From Anaerolineae bacterium (GTDB taxonomy: Bacteria; Chloroflexota; Anaerolineae; Aggregatilineales; UBA2796), in contig JAHBVJ010000004.1 of assembly GCA_019637615.1 (NCBI GenBank), positions 124,001 to 188,000 on the forward strand: a stretch of 64,000 nt of DNA, given 5' to 3'. Position 1 is the stretch's first letter. Each line of letters begins with the position of its first letter. The notes under the pieces were generated by a model. The model was not told where the DNA came from. It did no database searches and worked only from the letters and a program-made list of their open reading frames with translations. Shown here piece by piece: positions 1 to 9,759 of the stretch. Both the position numbers and the translations under genes were made by a program.

Positions 1-1
1 G

Positions 2-652
2 GCGTGGACAACCAGCCGTCTAGCGCAATTGATGGGCAATACGCTGTGGGTGGCAGTAGCCGTCATGTTTGGCAAAACGCTGTTTTCGCTGATGGCGGGC
101 ATGGCGTTTGTGTATTTCCGATTCCCACTCAAGGGGCCACTATTCGTGTTCGTGCTGCTGACCCTGATGATGCCTACCGACATTCTGATCGTAGCGCTGT
201 TCCGGTTGATGTTCAGTCTGGGTTGGTCAAACACGATTCAGGCGTTGATCGTGCCGTTCTTAGCGAGCGCGACGGGCACATTCCTGTTCCGCCAGCACTT
301 CCTGAATATCCCCTCTGAATTGGCGGACGCTGCGCAGATCGACGGCGCAGGGCCGATCCGGTTCCTGTTCGCGGTACTCGTCCCGATCTCGTGGAACGTC
401 ATCGGCGCGTTAGCCATGATCCAATTTATCTACGTGTGGAACCAATACTTGTGGCCTTTGCTGATCATCAACGACAACCGTCGGCAGTTGGTACAGGTGG
501 CGCTGAAAGGCATCGTCGTGAGCGCGTCCGACCTCGGTAACTGGGGTGTGGCGCTGGCGGCGGCGGTGATCGCATCGCTGCCTCCGTTGATCATTTTCTT
601 GCTGTTGCAGGAAAGCTTTTTACGTGGCTTCGCATTCACGCGGGACAAGTAA
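2..652 (+). CDS. Carbohydrate ABC transporter permease (UgpE/MalG type), 5' end outside window
   Basis: This is the inner-membrane permease of a binding-protein-dependent sugar importer. The reading frame is open from the first complete codon of the window, so the N-terminus lies upstream; the first in-window ATG at 29 is internal. Several hydrophobic segments are visible. The cytoplasmic EAA loop that contacts the ATPase is clear: ELADAAQIDGAG, followed about ten residues later by VLVP. The C-terminus ends in the charged tail typical of MalG/UgpE proteins. The partner permease and binding protein would be expected just upstream, outside the window. The substrate cannot be told from this fragment, although glycerol-3-phosphate or oligosaccharides are usual for the family. 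Confidence 0.9.
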   Translation, partial: AWTTSRLAQLMGNTLWVAVAVMFGKTLFSLMAGMAFVYFRFPLKGPLFVFVLLTLMMPTDILIVALFRLMFSLGWSNTIQALIVPFLASATGTFLFRQHFLNIPSELADAAQIDGAGPIRFLFAVLVPISWNVIGALAMIQFIYVWNQYLWPLLIINDNRRQLVQVALKGIVVSASDLGNWGVALAAAVIASLPPLIIFLLLQESFLRGFAFTRDK

Positions 653-821
653 GCGGATTAAGAAATTATAGGCGTGACAAATAATACATTTGTTCTTGAG
701 AAGCAAGCTGTATTCTAGTCAGGTGCGTCGTGTTGGACGAAAAGTGGCGCTGACTGGCAGTGGCTACTAACAAACGTGCGTGGGTATGGTGTGTGATCCG
801 CACTGCGTTCGCTGCCAGCCG

Positions 822-1115
822 TTATGCGTCTTCAGCGCCAGCCGTATGCAGCGGAGCGATGTCCGGCTTGAGCAGCGGAATATCCGCCACGAGCCAGTTA
901 TCGCGTTGGCGCTGCTCAAAGTTGATCTCAACTTTATCGCGCATGACGTTGACATATTTGCAGATGACATCGATGATTTCATCTTTCATCTGCTGCATCT
1001 TTTCTGGGGTAAGCTCACTGCGGTCGGTGACAAGCACAAGCTGCAAACGCTCTTTAGCGATGCTGCCGCTGCCGGGCTGCCGACGTCTGAGTAAACGCTC
1101 GAAAAATTGGTGCAT
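822..1115 (-). CDS. minE: MinE, cell division topological specificity factor
   Basis: MinE stimulates MinD ATPase at the membrane and drives MinCD away from midcell, so that the FtsZ ring forms there. The 97-residue protein begins with an amphipathic membrane-targeting segment (HQFFERLLRR). It continues with the anti-MinCD helix/strand region AKERLQLVLVTDR at about residues 20-32, and then the dimerisation domain containing LTPEKMQQMKDEIIDVICKY. The length is close to the usual 85-95. It is the last gene of a minC-minD-minE order on the minus strand, 40 bases after minD. Identification is firm from family motifs. Confidence 0.95.
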   Translation of the reverse strand: MHQFFERLLRRRQPGSGSIAKERLQLVLVTDRSELTPEKMQQMKDEIIDVICKYVNVMRDKVEINFEQRQRDNWLVADIPLLKPDIAPLHTAGAEDA

Positions 1116-1155
1116 ACTTCACCTCACGATTATGACTACGCGGGCTGAAAGATAA

Positions 1156-1941
1156 TTAACCACCGAATAATCGCACAATACGCTGCAAAATGCTGGTGCC
1201 GCCGTCCAAGTTCATGAACGGCACTTCTTCACCGAGAAGGCGTCGCGCAATGTTGCGGAAAGCCGTCCCTGCTTTGGAATTTGGGTCAGGCGTACCTTTG
1301 TTGCCAGCAATCAGTACGCTTTCATCATCCGGCACAATGCCGAGCAATTTGATCGATAGGATGTCTACCACGTCATCGGCGGAGAGCATCTCGCCACGGC
1401 GCACCATTTCCGGCTTGACGCGGTTGATGATCAGGCGCATAGGCAGCTTGCGGTTATTGGCTTCCAACAAGCCGATGATGCGGTCGGCGTCACGCACGGC
1501 GGAGACTTCGGGATTGGTGACGATGACGACCTCATCGGCAGGCGCGACAGCGTTCTGAAACCCGCGCTCGATGCCTGCCGGACTATCGATCATGATGAAG
1601 TCAAATTCGTCGCGCAGTTCTTTGACAATGTTCACCATTTGCGACGGACTGACGGCAGATTTGTCGCGGGTTTGCGCAGCGGGAATCAAATGAAGCGTGG
1701 GCATGAGTTTATGCTGGATCATGGCCTGCCGAATTTTGGCACGACCTTCCACCACATCGACAATATCGTAGCGGATGCGGTTTTCTACGCCCATGATCAG
1801 ATCAAGGTTGCGCAACCCGATGTCGGCATCAATACAGACCACTTTCTTCTCTAGCTGCGCCAAGGCCGCCGAGAGATTGGCGGTGGTGGTGGTCTTGCCG
1901 ACGCCACCTTTGCCGGAGGTGATGGTTACAACTCTAGCCAC
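1156..1941 (-). CDS. minD: MinD, septum site-determining ATPase
   Basis: MinD is a ParA/MinD-type ATPase that binds the membrane as an ATP dimer and recruits MinC or MinE. The deviant Walker A motif KGGVGKT is at residues 11-17, with the signature Lys11. The switch region follows (IDADIGLRNLDL) and then the IDSPAGIERGF motif. The C-terminus ILQRIVRLFGG is an amphipathic membrane-targeting helix like that of other MinD proteins. The length of 261 residues is normal. The gene lies six bases after minC, which implies one transcript. Confidence 0.97.
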   Translation of the reverse strand: MARVVTITSGKGGVGKTTTTANLSAALAQLEKKVVCIDADIGLRNLDLIMGVENRIRYDIVDVVEGRAKIRQAMIQHKLMPTLHLIPAAQTRDKSAVSPSQMVNIVKELRDEFDFIMIDSPAGIERGFQNAVAPADEVVIVTNPEVSAVRDADRIIGLLEANNRKLPMRLIINRVKPEMVRRGEMLSADDVVDILSIKLLGIVPDDESVLIAGNKGTPDPNSKAGTAFRNIARRLLGEEVPFMNLDGGTSILQRIVRLFGG

Positions 1942-1947
1942 TATATG

Positions 1948-2625
1948 CTAACCCTTCCATGCTTCAGCCACGATACGCCCCTGCTGCACAGAGGCCATTT
2001 CCGGCTGTGGTTTGCGGCGTTTATCGTTCGGAGAGACGGTGATGTAGCCCGCAATACGCAACTGCGTCGGCGCGAGATCAAGCGCACATACCACAGCTTC
2101 TTCGTCTCCGTTGGCTCCCGCGTGGACGATTCCGCGCAGTTTGCCCCATACAATGATGTTACCACCTGCTACGATCTCCGCACCCGGATTAACATCCCCA
2201 AACACGATCACGTGACTTTGTGAACGCACTTTCAGGCCACTGCGCAGCGTGCGCGGGATCAATACGCCCGGTTCGCCGCGTTCCTCAGAATTGAGCGTAG
2301 GCGCTTCAAGCTGCTCGTTACCCGTCACCAGCGCCGTTTCTAGCCCCAGATTACGCGCCGCGCCCTGTGTCGTGACACTGCTGCTCACCACCGCCCATAA
2401 CGTGATTTCGCGCCGAGTCAGGATCGCGCGCAAGTTATCCAGCTCGTGCTGCCGGACGGGACGGTCACCTACATCAAGCGCGACCCGTGCTCCTTTAAAA
2501 AAGGCACGTTTTTCGTCAATACGACTGGTCAAACGGGCGGTTGTTTCCGTCCATTCTGTGTTATCCGGCTTGATTGTAACGAGTAATCCCTCACGGATGC
2601 CTTTGATGGCAATTGGGTCATCCAT
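1948..2625 (-). CDS. minC: MinC, septum site-determining inhibitor
   Basis: MinC inhibits FtsZ assembly away from midcell when bound to MinD. Both domains are present. The N-terminal FtsZ-inhibitory domain covers about residues 1-100. The C-terminal beta-helix domain carries the family pattern VFGDVNPGAEIVAGGNI, then VWGKLRGIVHAGANGDE. I chose ATG at 2625. A TTG four codons upstream (2637) is in frame, and neither has a strong ribosome site, so the start is uncertain by four residues. It is the first gene of minCDE, divergent from the kinase gene that begins at 2847. Confidence 0.94.
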   Translation of the reverse strand: MDDPIAIKGIREGLLVTIKPDNTEWTETTARLTSRIDEKRAFFKGARVALDVGDRPVRQHELDNLRAILTRREITLWAVVSSSVTTQGAARNLGLETALVTGNEQLEAPTLNSEERGEPGVLIPRTLRSGLKVRSQSHVIVFGDVNPGAEIVAGGNIIVWGKLRGIVHAGANGDEEAVVCALDLAPTQLRIAGYITVSPNDKRRKPQPEMASVQQGRIVAEAWKG

Positions 2626-2673
2626 AGTTTGCCGCAATGTCTATGCTGAACCGTCTCGCTTATAATGGCGCAA

Positions 2674-2702
2674 AGTATAGTATGAAGTGAAATCGCAAAC
2701 AA
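2674..2702 (-). promoter_or_regulatory. Possible promoter of minCDE
   Basis: On the minus strand, TATACT (2674-2679) follows TTGTTT (2697-2702) with a 17-base spacer. The -10 is good but the -35 matches the consensus at only three positions. It lies about 50 bases upstream of minC. This is a sequence match only. Confidence 0.35.
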
Positions 2703-2846
2703 GCAAATAACCCCTTTGGTTTGGAATCTATCACAGTCCTGACGGAATTCACATTTTCTTACGTGGCATTTCGTGGGCTACGTGACCAAGGCTGTGTACA
2801 ATTGGCACACTCAACCTTGTATCAAAGATGCAGTCACTAGCCAGTT

Positions 2847-5303
2847 ATGGACGATTTAGTAGGACAGAAGTTAGGGCAGTACGTCCTCACCGCCGTGATT
2901 GGATCAGGCGGGATGGCAACGGTATACCGGGCGCGACAAACCTCGATCGGGCGCGATGTCGCCATTAAGATTATCCAGCCGCGTTTGGCTCCCAATCCCC
3001 AATTCATCAAACGCTTCGAACGCGAAGTCAAAACAATCGCCTCGATGAGTCATCCGCACATTCTGAAGGTGTTTGATTACGGTCAGCAGGATGAACAGTT
3101 TTATCTGGTCATGGAGCTGATCAACGGTGGCAGTTTGAGTAGCCTGATCCACAAGGGCGCGTTAGGGTTGGAGCAGACGGCGCGGCTGTTATCGCAAGTC
3201 GCCTCGGCGCTCGATTATGCCCATGAACGCGGCGTGATTCACCGTGACCTGAAGCCGCAGAATATTATGCTGACCGAACAGGGCGACGCCATCCTGACCG
3301 ACTTCGGAATCGCCCGTCTGATCAGCATCGAGGCGACAGCCCTGACGCACACGGGCGCGATTATTGGTACGCCGTTGTACATGGCACCTGAGCAGTGGGT
3401 CGGGAAAGCCGTAGACGCTCGATCCGATGTATACGCGCTAGGGATAAGCGTGTATGAGACGTTGACGGGCGAAGTACCCTACAATTCGCGCACGCCTGCC
3501 TCGATCATGTACGCGCATCTGGAAGGGCCGTTACCCAACGTCCGCACACTGCGGGGTGACCTGCCACCAGCAATAGACACGGTTCTGCATCGGGCACTGG
3601 CAAAACGCCCTGAAGATCGGTATCAATCGGCAGGCGAGTTCGCGGCGGCATTCAGCGAGGCTATTCAAAAGCGGGGCAGCATCAGTCTGCCAGCCATCAA
3701 CATTGGCGGAACGCGCAATCGATTACCACTGGTATTTGGCGTGGTGATCTTGTTGCTCGCGCTGTTCGGAGGCGGCTGGTGGCTATTCAACGAGCGCAAC
3801 AAACAAGCGGCAGCGGCTGCCACGGGAACGGCGATTGCGCTGCTACCTACGGATACAGCGACGCCAACCCCAACGTTGCCACCATCGGAAACCCCGACAG
3901 CACTGCCGCCGTCGGAAACGCCAACATTCACTGTAACCGCGTTGCCAACCGAAACGAGCATCCCTACCGCCACACCGACCACCCCCGCGACGGCAACAGC
4001 ACTGCCGACCGAAACACCGAGCGCAACGGCGACAGCCACACGGACATTCACTCCGTCATTCACGGCTTCAGTAACAGCAACCTTCACGACCTCAGCGACA
4101 TTTACGCCCGTTCCTTCGATCACGCCGACGGAGACACAAGATGCATCGATCATCGTCGTGCGGGCGTTGACGCGGCAGGCTGCCCTGACTGCGATTGCGG
4201 CGGCATCTGCCACCAAAACGCCAACTCCGAATTATGAGGCCACTAATCAGATCATCGGGCTGACGGAAACCGTCGAGGCGATTGCGTCGTTCACCCACAC
4301 ACCGACCATCACGCCGATCCCGCCAACCGAAGTAGCGGTCGAGCCGTTCACGACCATCGTGGCGAATGCCGAAGATGTGCCTCCTGATCAACAGCCAACA
4401 GATGTCGCATTGCCGTCGATCATCACGAACTTCGGCGGCGGGACGGGTAAATTCGTCTTCGTGCGCGACGATGATTTGTGGATCGCCAATTACGATGGCA
4501 GCGATGTCACGAGAATCCTTGCGAGTCCGTTCGATGAAGCGGCTCCAGCGTGGTCGCCAGATGGTCGCCGCATCGCGTTCCGCTCCAATCAGGATGGCGG
4601 CGCAGGTTCCAACCTCTCTGCGATGGAGATTTACATCATGGATGCGGACGGCACCAACATCGAGCGGCTGACGCATGATGAATTCGAGGACTCCAACCCG
4701 ACGTTTTCGCCGGACGGTCGTTATATCGCTTATCGATCTACACGGGAAAAGCGGCGCGACAAGGCCAGTGGCCTGATCCTCGACAATGACGATATTTTCT
4801 TGATCGATTTGCAAAACAAAGATGCAGCGCCAGTCAACCTCAGCAATCACATTGATGATGATCTGACGCCGAAATGGTCGCCAACGGGCGATTTCATCGT
4901 GTTCTCGTCACAGCGTAAAGGGAACTCGTTCCAGATCTTCCGCATGAAGCCAGACGGCAGCGACATCACCCAGTTGACCGATAACGGCTTCCATAACTAC
5001 ACGCCAAATGTATCCTACGATGGCACCGAGATCGTGTTCTCATCCAAGATTTCTCGCGATGGTGGCGCTGGTATTTACCTTGGCAGCGCGAACGGCGGCG
5101 GCATTTCGCGGCTGTATGCGGATGGGCGGCTTAACTTACATCCGTGTTTTTCGCCTGATGATCAATGGTTGTTGTTTACCTCGCAGCCACCCAAAACAGG
5201 CACAGGCGAACCTACCTACATTATGCTGTACTCACTCGCGAAGGGCGATTATCGGGTGGTGGTGGAAGGGGAGCAACCAGCCTGGCAACCGCTTGTGAAA
5301 TGA
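2847..5303 (+). CDS. Membrane Ser/Thr protein kinase with extracytoplasmic TolB-like propeller
   Basis: This 818-residue protein is a Hanks-type kinase joined to a sensor-like propeller. Kinase motifs appear in order: GSGGMATV near residue 19, VAIK near 38, HRDLKPQN near 132, DFG near 152 and GTPLYMAPE near 171. All catalytic residues are present. A transmembrane segment follows near residue 295 (LVFGVVILLLALFGG). Then comes a long Thr/Pro-rich spacer of about 150 residues, and a C-terminal domain with at least five PD40/WD40-like repeats such as AWSPDGRRIAFRS and TFSPDGRYIAYRS. The kinase should be cytoplasmic and the propeller outside, which suggests ligand or wall sensing. It faces away from minCDE; a link to division is only positional. 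Confidence 0.93.
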   Translation: MDDLVGQKLGQYVLTAVIGSGGMATVYRARQTSIGRDVAIKIIQPRLAPNPQFIKRFEREVKTIASMSHPHILKVFDYGQQDEQFYLVMELINGGSLSSLIHKGALGLEQTARLLSQVASALDYAHERGVIHRDLKPQNIMLTEQGDAILTDFGIARLISIEATALTHTGAIIGTPLYMAPEQWVGKAVDARSDVYALGISVYETLTGEVPYNSRTPASIMYAHLEGPLPNVRTLRGDLPPAIDTVLHRALAKRPEDRYQSAGEFAAAFSEAIQKRGSISLPAINIGGTRNRLPLVFGVVILLLALFGGGWWLFNERNKQAAAAATGTAIALLPTDTATPTPTLPPSETPTALPPSETPTFTVTALPTETSIPTATPTTPATATALPTETPSATATATRTFTPSFTASVTATFTTSATFTPVPSITPTETQDASIIVVRALTRQAALTAIAAASATKTPTPNYEATNQIIGLTETVEAIASFTHTPTITPIPPTEVAVEPFTTIVANAEDVPPDQQPTDVALPSIITNFGGGTGKFVFVRDDDLWIANYDGSDVTRILASPFDEAAPAWSPDGRRIAFRSNQDGGAGSNLSAMEIYIMDADGTNIERLTHDEFEDSNPTFSPDGRYIAYRSTREKRRDKASGLILDNDDIFLIDLQNKDAAPVNLSNHIDDDLTPKWSPTGDFIVFSSQRKGNSFQIFRMKPDGSDITQLTDNGFHNYTPNVSYDGTEIVFSSKISRDGGAGIYLGSANGGGISRLYADGRLNLHPCFSPDDQWLLFTSQPPKTGTGEPTYIMLYSLAKGDYRVVVEGEQPAWQPLVK

Positions 5304-5379
5304 ACGTCGGCTTGGCGAAGTGGCATCATCAACATCTCACACAACCCTGTTTCTGAACTTTCATCATTGGAGCAGTCCT

Positions 5380-6780
5380 ATGTCTATCCACGCCGATCAG
5401 CGACAACATGAGGTTGAAACCGCTGTCGAACAACAGCTTAAGCAAGCAAGAGCCGCCGCCGAGATGAGCTTTGAGCAGATGATCGCCCAGTGCCAGACTC
5501 CCGGCATCAGTGTGGCTGTCATTGACGAGGGACGGGTCGCATGGTGCGCTGGCTATGGTGTGCGCCAGTATGGGCAGCCTGAGCGTGTCACGACGGAGAC
5601 GCCATTTCAGGCGGCGTCGATCAGCAAACCTACTGCGACACTTGGCGTCTTGCGCATGGCAGAGGCCGGAGTGCTTGATCTCGATGAGGATGTGCATGAG
5701 CGGCTCAAGTCGTGGCACCTGCCCGCTGTGAATGACGTAATGCCGCGCATTACACCGCGTATGCTGGTTAGCCATTCCGCCGGACTGAGCGTACACGGTT
5801 TCATCGGCTACACCGTTGAACAGCCGCAACCCACCCTGCCCGACATTCTCGACGGGACGGGGCTGCACGTTACGAGCGAACCCGTCCGGTTGATCAATCT
5901 CCCCGGCCTCACCTATGACTATTCGGGTGGCGGCTACACGCTGCTGCAACTCTGGCTAGAAAATGTGACCGGAGAGAGCTTTTCGTCGCTCATGCAGCGG
6001 TGGGTGCTGGAACCACTCGGCATGACGCACAGCGCTTTTGTGCAGCCGCCAACGCCGGAGTTTGCTGCTCGATGTGCGTCCGGGCACTATTATGATGGAC
6101 TGACGATTCGTGGCGGCTGGCACGTCTATCCAGAATTGGCAGCGGCAGGCTTGTGGACAACGCCGAGCGATCTGGCGATTTTGACGCTGGCGATTCAGGC
6201 GGCGCATCGTGGCGAGCATCCGCTCATCTCTAAACACACGGCGGATCTGATGTTGACTCCGCATATTCCCATGTCCGAAGCAGGTCAATTCCGCGCGTTG
6301 GGCTTTCAGGTGCAACGTGTTGGAGGGAGCCAGTACTTTTCCCATAATGGCTCGAATGCGGGCTTTCGATGCCATCTGAATGCCAGCGCTGACGACGGGC
6401 GTGGCTGCATCGTGATGACCAATGGGGAGGGTGAATGGACGCGGAAAATCATCGCATGGTTCGCGGATGCCATCATGCAAGCCTATGCATGGCCTGCCAC
6501 GCAGACCGAACCAGCTCAGGCTGACAGAAGCTTCGATCCCGCCGTGACGGGGCAGTACAAGCTCGGTGATCAGCTCATTTCTATCGAATTGGAGGCTGGC
6601 ACGCTGAAAATCCGGATGCCCGATCAACCGATCATGGCCTTGTGCCAAACTGACGCGGCAACGTTTCAGGTCGAAGGGTTAGCCACGATTATTCGCTTCG
6701 GCGTCGTCAGCGCGGAACAGCCTCCCCAAGCGATGACTATTGAACAGATCGGACGAACGCTCACAGCGTATCGAGTCTAG
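5380..6780 (+). CDS. Serine hydrolase of the beta-lactamase/penicillin-binding (class C) family
   Basis: The protein resembles class C beta-lactamases, esterases and D-aminopeptidases. The nucleophile motif S-x-x-K is SISK at residues 80-83. The second motif Tyr is in DYSGGGYTLLQ, and the third KTG-like box is probably HNGSNAGF. The start at 5380 is set by GGAG eight bases upstream; a longer in-frame start at 5320 has no such site. No signal peptide is visible, which suggests a cytoplasmic esterase or peptidase rather than a resistance enzyme. The C-terminal 100 residues form a separate beta-rich tail. The substrate is unknown. Length 466 residues. Confidence 0.88.
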   Translation: MSIHADQRQHEVETAVEQQLKQARAAAEMSFEQMIAQCQTPGISVAVIDEGRVAWCAGYGVRQYGQPERVTTETPFQAASISKPTATLGVLRMAEAGVLDLDEDVHERLKSWHLPAVNDVMPRITPRMLVSHSAGLSVHGFIGYTVEQPQPTLPDILDGTGLHVTSEPVRLINLPGLTYDYSGGGYTLLQLWLENVTGESFSSLMQRWVLEPLGMTHSAFVQPPTPEFAARCASGHYYDGLTIRGGWHVYPELAAAGLWTTPSDLAILTLAIQAAHRGEHPLISKHTADLMLTPHIPMSEAGQFRALGFQVQRVGGSQYFSHNGSNAGFRCHLNASADDGRGCIVMTNGEGEWTRKIIAWFADAIMQAYAWPATQTEPAQADRSFDPAVTGQYKLGDQLISIELEAGTLKIRMPDQPIMALCQTDAATFQVEGLATIIRFGVVSAEQPPQAMTIEQIGRTLTAYRV

Positions 6781-6933
6781 ACGAGAACAAAGAAGCGCAC
6801 CCGATTGGAGAAGTGCCCAAAAGTCATGCCGCTCCCATAGACGAATGGAGAAGTCAGCATTTGTATGCACGTCTTGACCCCTGCTAAAATTCCGACTGAG
6901 CCATGACGCGCATTTAGGGAGCTGGGAGCGACA

Positions 6934-7521
6934 TTGTACCTGATAGATGGGCACAACCTGATCGGGCAGTTGCAAGATATTTCACTCGAAGATCCGCAGG
7001 ATGAAGCCAAACTTACGCAAGCGATTCGTCGCTACTGTATGCGGACGCGGGTGCAAGCGACGGTTATTTTCGACAATGGCGTCATCGGCGGATTGTCGCG
7101 CGAACTTTCCAGTTACGATGTGAAGGTGATCTTTGCCCCGCACGGCGTGCAGGCGGATGGACTGCTGATGCGGCGTGCCCGCGAACACGGCACGATCAAG
7201 GGCAACTACGGCAATATGATCCTCGTCAGTTCGGATCGACGCATCACGCAGTTGTGCTTCGCTTACGGAATCGAGACCATGCCATCCGAGGAATTCGCGC
7301 TGCTGCTCGGTCTGCGTCCCGTTGAGCGCGAAGTGGAAGTCGCCCCAAGCAAGACGGAAACGCGCATCTATTTCACCTTTGAGAAAGACCCTGATCCGCA
7401 TGTGACGACAGAAGAAATCGTGTATTGGTTGACGATTTTCAAGCGTAGACAGGCCGAAGTCCGTGCAGCCCGAAAAGCAGCACAAGATCAACTAAATCCG
7501 AAGAAGCGTCCATCGGGGTAA
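6934..7521 (+). CDS. NYN/YacP-family predicted RNA-binding nuclease
   Basis: The N-terminal half fits the NYN (PIN-like) fold of YacP proteins. It has an opening MYLIDGHNLIGQL with the acidic and Asn residues typical of the active site, a central VIFDNG, and a later VSSDRRITQLC with a further acidic residue. YacP homologues are thought to be endoribonucleases acting with rRNA or mRNA processing. The start is TTG at 6934, about five bases after GGGAG. The C-terminal 60 residues are charged and probably disordered. It sits alone between a serine hydrolase and a glycosyltransferase. Confidence 0.8.
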   Translation: MYLIDGHNLIGQLQDISLEDPQDEAKLTQAIRRYCMRTRVQATVIFDNGVIGGLSRELSSYDVKVIFAPHGVQADGLLMRRAREHGTIKGNYGNMILVSSDRRITQLCFAYGIETMPSEEFALLLGLRPVEREVEVAPSKTETRIYFTFEKDPDPHVTTEEIVYWLTIFKRRQAEVRAARKAAQDQLNPKKRPSG

Positions 7522-7587
7522 GCAAATCCACTTTAGTACGTCAGATCGTAGTGATCGTTAGCGGCGGGGTATGAGTCAGGAGTCTTC

Positions 7588-8715
7588 ATGCGTATTGCAC
7601 TCGTGTCGTCATGGTATAGAGATGTTAGCGGTGGCAGTGGAACGGCGGTCTTTTATCAGGCGTTTGTCGGCGGGCTGAAGCAGCGCGGCTACGATATTGA
7701 CGTGATCTCGCCCAAGTTCACCTCCGAGGGATATGTCGAAGTTACGCTAGAACGATTTTTATTCAACACCGAATTACGCACCGATCCGCGCATTCAAGCT
7801 GCCGACGTGGTGATCGGGTTCGATTACGATGGTTATGGCCTTGATCCTGTACACAATCCGCCGCTGATCTGCTCGGCGCACGCGGTCTTTGCCGATGTGC
7901 TGAATTGGGAAACTGACCCCGTCCGCACGATGGTGCAAGCACAAGCCTATTTCGATCAGGTCGCGATGGAAAAATCGAGAATCGTGACCATCGGCAGTCA
8001 GTACGCCAAGGATCGCATCGTGGCTTTGTATGGCATCGCGCCTGAGAAAGTGCAGGTAATCCATCACGGGATGCTAGACGCGCCGTGGATGAAGTACATC
8101 GATGCCGAGCCGCGCGTGCCGAACGATCATCCCGTGATCCTGTCGGTGGGCAAGATGTATCCGCGCAAACGCACGAATATCCTGCTACGGGCGATTGCCC
8201 TGCTGCGGGACAAATATCCTACCGTCGAGCTGCGCGTGGCGGGGGATGGCTTAGAGGAGGATCGACTGCGACAACTGTCTAGCGATCTGCATTTGGACGG
8301 CAATGTCACATGGCTTGGCTATGTTGGCGATGATCGGCAGATGGCGCGGGAGTGGCGTCAAGCCGATATATTCGCACATTCGAGCAGTCAGGAGACGTTC
8401 GGTTACGTCTACCTCGAAGCCATGCGGCTGGGCAAGCCAATTGTGGCAGCACGGGCAGGCGCAGCACCGGAAGTCTTAGGCGATGCAGGGCTGTTGGCGG
8501 AGGCCGAAAACCCCGAAGCGATGGCGAACGCGCTGGATACGATGCTCGGTAGTCCCTCCTTGCAAGCGGCCTACAGCGCCAAAGCGGTGAAACGTGCGCA
8601 GCTTTACCCGCATAGCAAGATGGTGGATGGCTATGTCGAGGTAATCGAGCGCGTGGTGCGCCAAGCGCCACGCCGCAACTACCAATGGCAGCCAGTCGAG
8701 TCAGCGGCAGACTAA
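7588..8715 (+). CDS. Glycosyltransferase family 4 protein
   Basis: This is a GT-B fold sugar transferase of 375 residues. The N-terminal acceptor domain starts MRIALVSSWYRDVSGGSGT, a typical Gly-rich loop. The C-terminal nucleotide-sugar domain has VGKMYPRKR, followed by the EX7E-type region SSQETFGYVYLEAMRLGKPIV near residues 266-286. No membrane segment is seen. A TCAGGAGTC site lies just before the ATG. It probably builds a cell-surface glycan, or a glycolipid or stored compound; donor and acceptor are not predictable. A second GT4 gene lies at 9760-10926 on the other strand. Confidence 0.88.
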   Translation: MRIALVSSWYRDVSGGSGTAVFYQAFVGGLKQRGYDIDVISPKFTSEGYVEVTLERFLFNTELRTDPRIQAADVVIGFDYDGYGLDPVHNPPLICSAHAVFADVLNWETDPVRTMVQAQAYFDQVAMEKSRIVTIGSQYAKDRIVALYGIAPEKVQVIHHGMLDAPWMKYIDAEPRVPNDHPVILSVGKMYPRKRTNILLRAIALLRDKYPTVELRVAGDGLEEDRLRQLSSDLHLDGNVTWLGYVGDDRQMAREWRQADIFAHSSSQETFGYVYLEAMRLGKPIVAARAGAAPEVLGDAGLLAEAENPEAMANALDTMLGSPSLQAAYSAKAVKRAQLYPHSKMVDGYVEVIERVVRQAPRRNYQWQPVESAAD

Positions 8716-8748
8716 CGCGTCCTGACCGCCGACAACGAGAGATTCGTG

Positions 8749-9624
8749 TTACCTCGCCAAAGTCACGTCCATAAGGCGTTCTTGCGCCGGACTCCAACTT
8801 TTCATCGGCGTGGGGACGGCGAGACGTGGATCAGCGAACAAAGCGCGAACTTCATCGAAGGCGTCATTGCCGCCTTGCGTCGCAGATGCTACACGGTCGA
8901 GCAGGGCTTCATCCTCACTGCTGAGGGCGAGATCGGGATCGGCATAGTTCCACTGATCCCAACACAACATCTCATGCTTGTTGAGCGCTGCCAAGTCGTG
9001 CATCAAGCGCCCGCGAATGAAGCCCCAACCGCGCACCGGCACTTCAGGCCACAGCCCAAATAGTTCAGGATCGGCCTTTTCGCGACGGCACATTTGCCAT
9101 GCCATGCCGCCAACCACGAAGCGATCACGCGGGACGTTGGTCACGTCGAAGCCCCAATTCGGATCGGGTGGCAGTTCGGAATCGACCAGTTGCCAGCTTG
9201 TGCCGTTCCAATACTCGACCACCACATGATCGATGTAGTAGCCCTTGACGAAGTAGTCCGCGAAGCCAGACCGTGTACGTGCCGGAACGCCCAAATAACG
9301 CAGCATCGAACAGAACAGTACCGAGAAGTCGCGACAGCAGCCGACGAATCGGTTGGCTGGCGTGCGTGCTTCCGTCAGCGTGCGCGAGTCCATCTCCAGC
9401 AAGCGGGCAAGGATGCGCGGGGCGTAACGGGTATCGATCTCGCACAGACGCGCATAAGGGATGGTGCCGCCGACGAGATGCCGCTCTCCAACGTAGTGTA
9501 GCACTAAGCCCTGCACAGCGTGACACAAGCCGGGGATGTCATGCGGAAGCGCTTGGTAAAGATAGCTGAACTCTTTTGGATCGGTGATGAAGCTTTGCGA
9601 CATGTAGAACGCTTGCGTTGTCAT
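8749..9624 (-). CDS. Transglutaminase-like superfamily protein
   Basis: The 291-residue protein contains a complete papain-like transglutaminase core: Cys97 in GCCRDFSVLFC, His133 in IDHVVVEYW and Asp148 in WQLVDSE. The start at 9624 is chosen because AGGAG lies seven bases upstream; an in-frame ATG nine codons earlier lacks a ribosome site. No signal peptide is present, so it is probably cytoplasmic. Relatives of this form are often predicted cysteine proteases or amidases. It converges with the glycosyltransferase gene that ends at 8715. Confidence 0.82.
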   Translation of the reverse strand: MTTQAFYMSQSFITDPKEFSYLYQALPHDIPGLCHAVQGLVLHYVGERHLVGGTIPYARLCEIDTRYAPRILARLLEMDSRTLTEARTPANRFVGCCRDFSVLFCSMLRYLGVPARTRSGFADYFVKGYYIDHVVVEYWNGTSWQLVDSELPPDPNWGFDVTNVPRDRFVVGGMAWQMCRREKADPELFGLWPEVPVRGWGFIRGRLMHDLAALNKHEMLCWDQWNYADPDLALSSEDEALLDRVASATQGGNDAFDEVRALFADPRLAVPTPMKSWSPAQERLMDVTLAR

Positions 9625-9759
9625 AACAGCTCCTGTTTGATGTGAAGACATTGCCGAGTATGCGGTAAATCCGAGCGATCATGTCACCGAACTATTGGGC
9701 TGTTTGGTAAGGTCGCGGTATAATACCTTCATTCTGCGCGGAAATTCAGGTTTATTGGC

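Noticed and set aside
3665..4216. Long minus-strand frame opposite the kinase linker
   Set aside because: It is the antisense of a Thr/Pro-rich coding stretch, which often gives long Val/Gly-rich shadow frames.
5380..6780. Beta-lactam resistance gene
   Set aside because: Only the general serine hydrolase fold is shown; no signal peptide, and class C lactamase-specific context is missing.
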